Origin: Streptomyces sp. NBC_01237
GTDB taxonomy: Bacteria; Actinomycetota; Actinomycetes; Streptomycetales; Streptomycetaceae
Assembly (NCBI RefSeq): GCF_035917275.1
Contig: NZ_CP108508.1
Span: 6,448,001 to 6,512,000, forward strand
Reading direction: 5' to 3'
Length of the DNA stretch: 64,000 bases
Shown here: positions 55,723 through 62,419 of the stretch, piece after piece
Layout of the letters: each line of letters begins with the position of its first letter
Position numbering within the stretch: position 1 is the stretch's first letter
Program-made: the position numbers and the translations under genes
The notes under the pieces: model-generated
Databases searched by the model: none
Seen by the model: only the letters and a program-made list of their open reading frames with translations
What the model was told of the DNA's origin: nothing

Positions 55723-55819
55723 GCGCAAGCGGTTGCTCATCGCGGCACAGACTGATCCGGGTGCCTGTCGCTGTCAAGGGTCTGCGCGGCAATCGGCGTC
55801 TCCGCACAAGCAGTTGCGC
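55723..55819. promoter_or_regulatory. Paired LacI-type operators in the divergent promoter
   Basis: GCGCAAGCGGTTGCTC (55723-55738) and GCACAAGCAGTTGCGC (55804-55819) are two versions of one palindrome (GCGCAA-GCGG-TTGCGC), centres 81 bases apart. One is close to the glycosidase start and the other 20 bases before the LacI ATG. This spacing allows looping by a LacI tetramer or independent control of both promoters. Confidence 0.75.
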
Positions 55820-55826
55820 AGGTCGG

Positions 55827-55838
55827 TAGGCTGCTGCC
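55827..55838 (+). promoter_or_regulatory. Leaderless promoter of the second LacI gene
   Basis: TAGGCT (55827-55832) is exactly six bases before the LacI ATG, the same -10-like sequence and spacing as at leuB. No ribosome site is present. The upstream operator half (55804-55819) would cover the -35 region. Confidence 0.6.
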
Positions 55839-56855
55839 ATGTCGGAACGGAGCAGTGTCACGTTGAGCGATGTCGCGGCGGTCGCCGGAGTGTCGCTCTC
55901 GACCGCGTCGAGGGCGCTGAACGGCGGCGGGCGGATCTCCGCGGCGACCCGCGCCCGTATCGCGGAGGTCGCCCGCCGCCTGGACTTCCGCCCCAATGCG
56001 CTGGCCCAGTCGTTCGCGCTGGGGCGCAGCCGCACGATCGGCATCCTCGCGTACAACGCGCGGGGCGCGTTCACCGAACCCGTGCTGGTCGGGGCGGTGG
56101 CGCACCTGGGCGGCCGGGAGCAGGCCTGCCTGCTCTACGACACCGGCTTCGACCCGGACGCGATGGCCGGGAGCGTGCGCAGGCTGCTGGCCCGCCGGGT
56201 CGACGGCCTGCTGGTCCTGGGCGACGGGTTCCAGTCCCAACTGCGTTCCGTCACGGGTGACTTCACCGTTCCGGTGGTGTACGCGCACGGCCTCACGGAC
56301 CGTGCGGCCGACTCCTGCTACGTACCGGACGGCGAGATGGCGGGGCGGCTGGCCGGTGAGCATCTGCTGTCCCTCGGCAGGCGGCGCATCGCGCACATCA
56401 CCGCCGAGCACCACGACGCCGCGGCGGCCGGACGGGAACGGGGTCTGCTCACCACGCTGGCCGAGGCGGGGCTGCCCGCCGCGGGCGACACGCTCCGGGG
56501 CGACTGGAGCCGGGCCTCGGGGGCTGCGGCCTGCCGTCGGCTGATCGAATCCGGCACCCCGTTCGATGCCGTCTTCTGCGGCAACGACCAGATCGCGCTC
56601 GGCGTGGAGTCCGTTCTGCTGGAGGCCGGCAGGCGTGTCCCGGACGATGTCGCGCTGGTCGGGGTGGACAACTGGGAGACGGTGATCAGCGGCCAGGGCA
56701 CACGGCACCTGACCACCGTCGACACCGGGCTGGCCGGTCTGGGTGCCGCCGCGGCGGCCCAGGTGGCCGACGGGCGCGACGACCCCGGGCCGCATGCCCA
56801 CCCGTGCGAGCTGGTGGTCGGCGCGACGACGGGCGGAGGCAGACCGGGGGACTGA
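55839..56855 (+). CDS. LacI family regulator of the glycosidase pair
   Basis: 338 residues with the LacI helix-turn-helix (residues 7-30; TLSDVAAVAGVSLSTASRALN) and a sugar-binding-protein-like sensor (about 65-330; LVGVDNWETVISGQG). It appears to be transcribed from a leaderless promoter with its operator just upstream, implying tight autoregulation. Divergent from the large glycosidase and likely its repressor; the effector is presumably a product of that enzyme. Confidence 0.92.
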   Translation: MSERSSVTLSDVAAVAGVSLSTASRALNGGGRISAATRARIAEVARRLDFRPNALAQSFALGRSRTIGILAYNARGAFTEPVLVGAVAHLGGREQACLLYDTGFDPDAMAGSVRRLLARRVDGLLVLGDGFQSQLRSVTGDFTVPVVYAHGLTDRAADSCYVPDGEMAGRLAGEHLLSLGRRRIAHITAEHHDAAAAGRERGLLTTLAEAGLPAAGDTLRGDWSRASGAAACRRLIESGTPFDAVFCGNDQIALGVESVLLEAGRRVPDDVALVGVDNWETVISGQGTRHLTTVDTGLAGLGAAAAAQVADGRDDPGPHAHPCELVVGATTGGGRPGD

Positions 56856-56900
56856 CCCCGGCGGGGGCCCGCGGTGGCTCCGAGCGATGGGGGCCCAGCG

Positions 56901-57024
56901 GGGGCCGAGCGGCGACGTCCGTGGTCGGGGGGTGAACGGCGAGGTCGGTGAGCGAGGGCCGAACGGCGGGCCCGGAGGTGCGGGGGCCGAACGGCGAGAG
57001 CCGTGGCCGGGGCCGAACGGCGGG
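56901..57024. repeat. Degenerate repeat array around GGCCGAACGGCG
   Basis: GGGCCGAACGGCG recurs at about 56956, 56984 and 57010, with weaker forms near 56901 and 56930, giving a loose 26-30-base period. It fills the 262-bp gap between LacI and the convergent YceI gene and holds no gene. Confidence 0.6.
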
Positions 57025-57117
57025 TTTTGGAGGTGGCCCCCGTACGCCGCCGGACGGCCCCGTTCCCCTCGGTCTGGAGGGGTGCGGGGCCGCCCGTGCG
57101 GGTGCGTGTGCGGAGGA

Positions 57118-57729
57118 TCAGGCGGCGGCCTTGATCGCGGAGATGTCGAAGTTCAGCTTGACCTTGTCGGCCACCATCACGCCGCCGGTCTCCAGAGCCG
57201 CGTTCCAGGTCAGGCCCCAGTCGGAGCGGAGGATGTCCGCGCTGCCCTCGAAGCCGACGCGCTCGTTGCCGTAGACGTCCGTGGCGGAGCCGTTGAACTC
57301 CAGGTCGATGGCGAGCGGGCGCGTGACGTCCTTGATGGTGAGGTCACCGGTCACCCGGTACTTGTCGCCGCCCAGCTGCGCCGCCCCCGTGGAGCGGAAC
57401 GTCATGAGGGGGAACTTCTCGGCGTCGAAGAAGTCGCCGCTGACCAGGTGTCCGTCGCGGTCGGCGATGCCGGTGTTGACGCTGGCGATCCTCACGTCGA
57501 TCGAGGCGGCGGAGTTCGAGGGGTCGGCACCGTCCAGCTTCAGGGCGCCCTCGTGCTCCACGAAGGTGCCGCGCACGTTGGTGACCATGGCGTGACGCAC
57601 GGTGAAGCCGATGCTGCTGTGGGCCGGGTCGATCGTGTAGTCGCCGGTCAGGGCGGCCAGTGCAGGGTCAACAGCGGGGGTCTCGGTGGTGGACGGGGCG
57701 GTGGTGGACTTGCGGTTGAACAGAGCCAT
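57118..57729 (-). CDS. YceI family protein
   Basis: 203 residues with the YceI lipocalin-like domain (about 28-200): YTIDPAHSSIGFTVRHAMV, GTFVEHEG and the C-terminal WGLTWNAALETGGVMVADKV. These proteins bind polyprenols or similar long lipids. There is no signal peptide, as usual for actinobacterial members. ATG 57729 has GAGGAGGAG just upstream. Upstream AT-rich region with repeats of TTCAA suggests a MarR-type operator, although no regulator gene is adjacent. Confidence 0.92.
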   Translation of the reverse strand: MALFNRKSTTAPSTTETPAVDPALAALTGDYTIDPAHSSIGFTVRHAMVTNVRGTFVEHEGALKLDGADPSNSAASIDVRIASVNTGIADRDGHLVSGDFFDAEKFPLMTFRSTGAAQLGGDKYRVTGDLTIKDVTRPLAIDLEFNGSATDVYGNERVGFEGSADILRSDWGLTWNAALETGGVMVADKVKLNFDISAIKAAA

Positions 57730-57780
57730 GGCTCCTCCTCGGGGGACGTGATCGAGCGGCGGTGAAAGATGTCGGCGGTG

Positions 57781-57838
57781 TTGTTTAACCTTCAACGAGA
57801 TTGACTGTAGAGGAATCTAGTTCAAAGTTCAACCTTTG
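57781..57838. promoter_or_regulatory. AT-rich promoter/operator region of the YceI gene
   Basis: Contains GTTCAA-type repeats (AGTTCAAAGTTCAAC near 57819) and a perfect inverted repeat CAAAG-TTCAAC-CTTTG (57823-57838), within a sharply AT-richer patch. MarR family proteins often bind such TTGAA motifs near YceI genes in Streptomyces; this is inference. Confidence 0.45.
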
Positions 57839-58016
57839 TGGTCCCTGCCGGGACGGGGCCCCGTTCGGGCGGCCCGTGCGTCGCGATGTTCACCGCATGG
57901 CAACACGCCGCCCTCTGGCGGACGCGCGTAGAGCTCAGGCACTATCTCCCTGCCGGTCCGCGTTTTCCGCGCGGCCGTGCACCCCACAAATTGTCATGAG
58001 CAGGAGGAATCCCCCC

Positions 58017-58550
58017 ATGGTGAACCAGGCGACCCGCCCGAGACTCCGTTCCGCCCTCACCGCCCTGGCCCTCGTCCTCGGCGCACTCTTCGCCCCCGGC
58101 ATCGGCGCCCTCGGCGGCGGCGCCACCGAGGCGCACGCCGACACCAAGCTGACCCACTCCCAGGCGACCTCGCGCTTCTCCTCGTCCGGGGTCACCTGGT
58201 CGTCCTCGGGCGGCTGCTCCGACCGGAACGTCGCCACATGTACGTCGTTCGACCAGCTGAACCAGGCGACCGCGCAGGGTGCCCAGACGCTGAAGAGCGC
58301 CACGGGCTGCGCGCTCAACATCACCGGCGGCACCGAGACCGGACACGCCGGCGGTACGTACTCCCACTGGAACGGCTACAAGCTCGACTTCGCCAAGAGC
58401 AGCTGCGTCACCAACTACGTCACGAGCGTCTTCACCTACATCGGTGTGCGCGGTGACGGTGCGCCCCAGTACCAGTCCGGCTCCGGCAACATCTACGCGG
58501 ACGAGGGCAACCACTGGGACGTGACGTTCCACAACTGCGGCGGCTGCTGA
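58017..58550 (+). CDS. Small secreted protein with M15-peptidase-like zinc pattern
   Basis: 177 residues. Sec signal peptide (about 1-43, ending ATEAHA) and a domain rich in Ser and Cys with GGTYSHWNGYKLDF and later NHWDVTFHNCGGC. The His...Asp and His-x-Asp spacing resembles the zinc ligands of M15-type D-Ala-D-Ala peptidases, so a wall-active peptidase fold is plausible but not shown. Six Cys residues could form disulfides. AGGAGGA lies nine bases before the ATG. Known to me only as a conserved secreted Streptomyces protein. Confidence 0.8.
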   Translation: MVNQATRPRLRSALTALALVLGALFAPGIGALGGGATEAHADTKLTHSQATSRFSSSGVTWSSSGGCSDRNVATCTSFDQLNQATAQGAQTLKSATGCALNITGGTETGHAGGTYSHWNGYKLDFAKSSCVTNYVTSVFTYIGVRGDGAPQYQSGSGNIYADEGNHWDVTFHNCGGC

Positions 58551-58667
58551 CCGCGGACCGGCGGGAACGGCCGGCCGGGCATCCCCACAACGGCTGGCCG
58601 CTGACCGTCCGGGAACGGCCGGCCGCGGACCGGCGGGCCCGCCGGTCGCTTCCCCGCGAACAGACGA

Positions 58668-58695
58668 GTGCCCCCGTCCCGCCGGACGGGGGCAC
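58668..58695. terminator. Bidirectional terminator
   Basis: Perfect 12-bp stem GTGCCCCCGTCC / GGACGGGGGCAC with a four-base loop between the convergent secreted-protein and peptidoglycan-binding genes. The similar hairpin at 60757 shares its GTGCCCCCG arm. Confidence 0.8.
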
Positions 58696-58722
58696 CCGCG
58701 TCTGTGGAGGCGGAACGCCTCG

Positions 58723-59382
58723 TCAGGGGATCGGGTCGACCGTGGGGCCCTCCTGTGCGAGCAGGTCGCGGGCGAACTGCTCCCACTGCGCGTACCGGTC
58801 GGGATACGCGGAACGCTGCACCGCCTGGCACACGTCGCCGGGAGCCATGGACTCCCAGCCGCTGATCTGGATCAGTCCGGGGTTGTTGCCGAACGGGGCC
58901 ACCCCGTAGAAGGACTTGGACGACGTGGCGACATCCGTGATCTGCTCCGGAGTGCCCCAGCCGGTGCTGGGCCGCTGCTGGAAGATGCCCAGCGAGTCAT
59001 GGTCGACGGGAACCGTGTAGTTGACGAACTTCGATTCCTGCATGGCCGTCATCAGGGCGATGACCTGACCCTGTTCCGGTATCTGCGCGCCCTTTCCGAC
59101 GCCGATGACCGTGCGGGCGTTGGCGAGCTCTTCGGGGCCGAGGTCGGACGGTGCGGTGAAGACCGTACGCAATTCACTGTCCGGAGCCGCGTCGAGCAGT
59201 CGGGCGGTGGCGGCGTCCACGGAACCGGTGGGGCGGAGTCCGTGGTTCGCCTGGAAGGCGCGCAGGCCGTGGGGTGCGGGGTCGGGGGCGGATGCCGCGT
59301 GGGCGGTGGCCGGCAGGGAGAGCAGAATTCCGGCTGCGGCCAGACATACGAGCATGCGGTGGGGGGTTGAGTTCTTTCGCAT
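58723..59382 (-). CDS. Secreted peptidoglycan-binding protein with lysozyme-like domain
   Basis: 219 residues: signal peptide (about 1-29, ending AHA), a short peptidoglycan-binding-1 domain (about 35-65; LRAFQANHGLRPTGSVDAAT) and a lysozyme-fold domain (about 90-219) with TAMQESKF, carrying the catalytic Glu, and SLGIFQQRPSTGWGT. Such proteins act on or bind the cell wall and are common in Streptomyces. Start ATG 59382 lacks a strong ribosome site. Convergent with the M15-like gene and divergent from the DUF4185 gene. Confidence 0.88.
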   Translation of the reverse strand: MRKNSTPHRMLVCLAAAGILLSLPATAHAASAPDPAPHGLRAFQANHGLRPTGSVDAATARLLDAAPDSELRTVFTAPSDLGPEELANARTVIGVGKGAQIPEQGQVIALMTAMQESKFVNYTVPVDHDSLGIFQQRPSTGWGTPEQITDVATSSKSFYGVAPFGNNPGLIQISGWESMAPGDVCQAVQRSAYPDRYAQWEQFARDLLAQEGPTVDPIP

Positions 59383-59633
59383 ACCGCACGGTGTCGCGTA
59401 TCCGAATCCAAAGTCAAGACTGTTGCATAAAAGGGAAGTTGGCAAAATCGGCGGCTCATTGCCCGCCGGGAGTTCTTTCAGCGGTCGGACCAATGGCAGG
59501 GAAAATGCGCCGGTGAACACCACCTTTCGCGCGGGGGGACGGGCACCTACGCTCCGAAAGGTCCGGCGGCCGTGCCGAGTTGGCCCCACGCAGACCCGGC
59601 CGCAGCGAGCCCCCTCTCCACAGGAGCTGTCCC

Positions 59634-60719
59634 ATGCACGGATCCCCCCACTCCCTGACGCGCCGCTCGCTCCTGCGGGCCGGTACGGGCGTCGCCCTCG
59701 CCGCGGCGGGCGTCGCCGCGGGCGGCACGGCGGCGGGCGCCGCCGAGGGCGGCCCGAAGCTGATCACCGGCGGGAAGGTGCGCAACCTCACCGGCCCGGT
59801 GGCGACCGGCCGCTTCGCGGCTCCCTGGACCGACCTGGGCATCCCCGCCCGCTGCCCCGACGGCTCCATGCTCTTCGTCGGGGGCGACACCTTCGACGGC
59901 GGCGGTGTGGGCGGCCCCGACTGGCGGTCACCGGTGGGCCTGCGGTCCCGCAACGCCTCCCCCGGGTCCCTCGTCATCGACGACAGCGTGGGAGGCGCCC
60001 ACGCCGTGGGCCTGGTCCCCGAGGGGCACGACGGCGGTACCACCGCCATTCCCTCCGATGTGTTCACCATCGGCGACACGATGTACATGCACCTCATGCG
60101 CGGAGTGATCTACCGGACGCACCACTCCGACTTCTGGCGCTCCCGGGACAACGGGGAGACCTGGGAATACCTCTGCCAATGGGCGGGGGACCAGTACAAC
60201 GGGCAGTTCCAGCAGAAGACCTACGCCGTGGCGGACGACGGCTACTGCTATGTCCTGTCCACGGTGTTCAACCGGGACGTGACGTCGGACCTGCTGCTCC
60301 ACCGGGTTCCGCAGGACGCCCTCGGAAATCCCGCGGCATACGAGCCCTGGGGATACGCGGACGGGGTCTGGGCCTGGGGCAACTATCCGACCTCGGTCAG
60401 CGGGCCGCGCCGCTGGGGCGAGATCTGCTTCCGCGCCATGGACGGAAAATACGCACTCAGCTGGCTCAATATGGCTCCGCTCGACCTACGCGCCCAGATT
60501 TTCGCGCTGCCCACGTCCAATCTGTTCGCCACACCGGAACAGACCATCATCGTCCCGACCGTGCCGGGACTGGAATTCGGCAATGCGGTGGCGAGCCCGT
60601 ACGGCGGGTTCATCATCCCGGGATCGACCTTCGCGGACTTCCATATCGCCGTCAGCCAGTGGTACGACGACCAGAACTACCGGGTGATGCAGTACCGCAT
60701 CAACGGGCTGAGCGGATAG
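59634..60719 (+). CDS. Tat-secreted DUF4185 domain protein
   Basis: 361 residues with a twin-arginine signal (LTRRSLLRAGTGVALAAAG) and a single five-bladed beta-propeller-like DUF4185 domain (about 45-355) rich in Trp and Gly, with segments such as WRSRDNGETWEYL and GGFIIPGSTFADFHIAVSQW. The domain occurs in secreted actinobacterial proteins, some of which degrade arabinogalactan-type polymers. AGGAG precedes the ATG by seven bases. Followed by a bidirectional terminator. Confidence 0.88.
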   Translation: MHGSPHSLTRRSLLRAGTGVALAAAGVAAGGTAAGAAEGGPKLITGGKVRNLTGPVATGRFAAPWTDLGIPARCPDGSMLFVGGDTFDGGGVGGPDWRSPVGLRSRNASPGSLVIDDSVGGAHAVGLVPEGHDGGTTAIPSDVFTIGDTMYMHLMRGVIYRTHHSDFWRSRDNGETWEYLCQWAGDQYNGQFQQKTYAVADDGYCYVLSTVFNRDVTSDLLLHRVPQDALGNPAAYEPWGYADGVWAWGNYPTSVSGPRRWGEICFRAMDGKYALSWLNMAPLDLRAQIFALPTSNLFATPEQTIIVPTVPGLEFGNAVASPYGGFIIPGSTFADFHIAVSQWYDDQNYRVMQYRINGLSG

Positions 60720-60756
60720 GGCCGCCTGTGAACCGGGCCGGCCGGTGACGCACGGA

Positions 60757-60786
60757 GGTGCCCCCGCCCCGCAGGGCGGGGGCACC
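60757..60786. terminator. Bidirectional terminator
   Basis: Perfect 12-bp stem GGTGCCCCCGCC / GGCGGGGGCACC with a six-base loop between the DUF4185 gene and the convergent GH64 gene. Confidence 0.85.
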
Positions 60787-60808
60787 CGCGCACCCCGGTG
60801 GGTCAGGG

Positions 60809-62035
60809 TCAGGAACCCACGCTCACCGTGAAGCGGCGCGGGTTGCCGTCGTGGGCCGCGCCCGAGACGTCCGGCTGGCCGTCGGGGCGCACGTCGTCGT
60901 ACGGGAAGGCGTAGCCGATCGGGCTGTTGGCGTGGACGACCCGCGACCAGTGGTTGGTCACCGCGCCCCGGTAGTAGTCCGCCACCGTGGTGCCGTTCGG
61001 CTGCTGCGGGTGGCTGAGCATGATCGAGCGGTTGAAGCCCGCCGCCAGCCGCGCCAGGAGCGCCTTCTTGTCGTCGGAGTCGCCCGGGTTGTTGGTGAAC
61101 GGCCCGTGGTTGCAGGTGAAGATGTCCTTCGACACCGGCTTGACGAAGGTGTGGCCGCCCGCGAAGGTCAGCGTGTCACCGCTGACCCGCCCGGCGAGTG
61201 TGCCCCGTCCGCCCTGGAGATCGATGCGCAGGTCGGTGGAGCGGTACTTGTTCCAGACCTCGTCGATCTGCGCCGTGAACAGGTCCCGGAACGGCATCTG
61301 GTCCGGCCGGTCGAAGAACGGGGCCATCAGGTTCTGCGGCGAGATGACCCGCAGGACACTGCCGTCCGATCCCCGGGTGACCAGCTTGTCCCAGGGCTGC
61401 CCGTCCGCGGCCGCCTGGGCCGTCAGGCCGTCGGCGATCCGCTGCACGGCGCCGTCCGGGAGCGGGGCGACGGTGTGCGTGGAGTCGCCCTCCAGCGTCA
61501 GCCCGATCGGCAGCGCGGTCACCAGGTCGACGTAACTGATGTTCGCGAACAGCTGCTGCGGGTTGAAGGTGAACTCGCAGAACGACCAGGTCCGCCCGTA
61601 GTTCGGGTCCGTGGGTGTCGCGAAGGCCGGTTCCACCAGGGAGGGGCCGGGGTTCAGATAGAAGTCCAGCTTGCCGTCGCGTACGAAGTAGACGCGGGCC
61701 CCGTACATCTGGGGAAGCGTCAGGACGACCGGTCCGGTGCCCGCGCCCTTCAGCGGAATGGCGCAGTCGACCGGCAGCGGGGTCTGCGGCGCGCCGGGGG
61801 AGTCCGGGTGGTAGACGCTGCCGTCCGCGCGCAGCAGCACCCAGCGGTCGGTGCCCTGCTCGTGGCCGGTGACATAGGCATGCACCGTGCCCGGCAACGA
61901 GCGGTTCTCCAGGGCCAGTTCACAGGTCGCGGGGGCGGCGGAGGCGCGGGGGCTCAGGGCGCTTCCCCAGAGCGGGTAGGTCAGCGCCGTGGCCGAGGCG
62001 GCGGCGCCCGTCAGGAACATTCTGCGCGAGATCAC
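60809..62035 (-). CDS. Tat-secreted GH64 beta-1,3-glucanase
   Basis: 408 residues with a twin-arginine signal (ISRRMFLTGAAASATAL) and a GH64 domain (about 40-405). Conserved blocks include YADGSVYHP-like VYHPDSPGAP, WSFCEFTFN, VDLVTALPIGLTLEG and the carboxylate-rich AQIDEVWNKY. GH64 enzymes release laminaripentaose from beta-1,3-glucan. GTG 62035 has GGGAG seven bases upstream. A perfect TGAGAGCGCTCTCA operator lies 135 bases upstream, identical to the one in the beta-glucan transporter locus. Confidence 0.93.
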   Translation of the reverse strand: MISRRMFLTGAAASATALTYPLWGSALSPRASAAPATCELALENRSLPGTVHAYVTGHEQGTDRWVLLRADGSVYHPDSPGAPQTPLPVDCAIPLKGAGTGPVVLTLPQMYGARVYFVRDGKLDFYLNPGPSLVEPAFATPTDPNYGRTWSFCEFTFNPQQLFANISYVDLVTALPIGLTLEGDSTHTVAPLPDGAVQRIADGLTAQAAADGQPWDKLVTRGSDGSVLRVISPQNLMAPFFDRPDQMPFRDLFTAQIDEVWNKYRSTDLRIDLQGGRGTLAGRVSGDTLTFAGGHTFVKPVSKDIFTCNHGPFTNNPGDSDDKKALLARLAAGFNRSIMLSHPQQPNGTTVADYYRGAVTNHWSRVVHANSPIGYAFPYDDVRPDGQPDVSGAAHDGNPRRFTVSVGS

Positions 62036-62169
62036 GAGGGGACTCCCGAGGTGTGTGTGGGGGCCGCAGACGGGGATCGCGGGGGTGGTGGGGGGAATGC
62101 CGGGACAGTGGGGCGTCTGCGGTGCGCACCACTCTCGCGACGCCCGGGGTGGGCGTCAATACTTGTGAC

Positions 62170-62183
62170 TGAGAGCGCTCTCA
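62170..62183. promoter_or_regulatory. Perfect LacI-type operator before the GH64 gene
   Basis: TGAGAGCGCTCTCA, identical to the site at 30628-30641, 135 bases upstream of the GH64 start (minus strand) and about 237 bases upstream of the GH101 gene on the other strand. It probably brings GH64 under the LacI regulator of the beta-glucan locus. Confidence 0.75.
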
Positions 62184-62328
62184 GAAATTCTGGGTCTTCA
62201 CCACTCGACGCTGATTCACGGCACTTGGCGGGCTCCGTCCGGAAGCGGACGGGAGCTGACCGACGGGACGGCGGAGTCCGTGATCACCAAATGAACGCGC
62301 CACCGGGTCCGGCCCGTGCGCTCCCGAC

Positions 62329-62357
62329 TTGGACTAACGCACGGCGGTTGTTGGACT
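62329..62357. repeat. Two TTGGACT direct repeats 22 bases apart
   Basis: TTGGACT occurs at 62329-62335 and 62351-62357, two helical turns apart, 63 bases before the GH101 ATG. The position suits an activator site; TTGACG (62384) and TACTCA (62408) further down could be the promoter of a leaderless GH101 transcript. Confidence 0.4.
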
Positions 62358-62419
62358 GCGACGGCCCTTGAAGGCGTACGTCGTTGACGCTGTCCCGACA
62401 CGGCGACTACTCAGGGGCC

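Noticed and set aside
50301..55829. Long plus-strand frames (for example 50301-53498 and 53568-55829)
   Set aside because: They lie opposite the two glycosidase genes, which have signal peptides and catalytic motifs; the plus-strand products are Arg/Gly/Val-rich noise.
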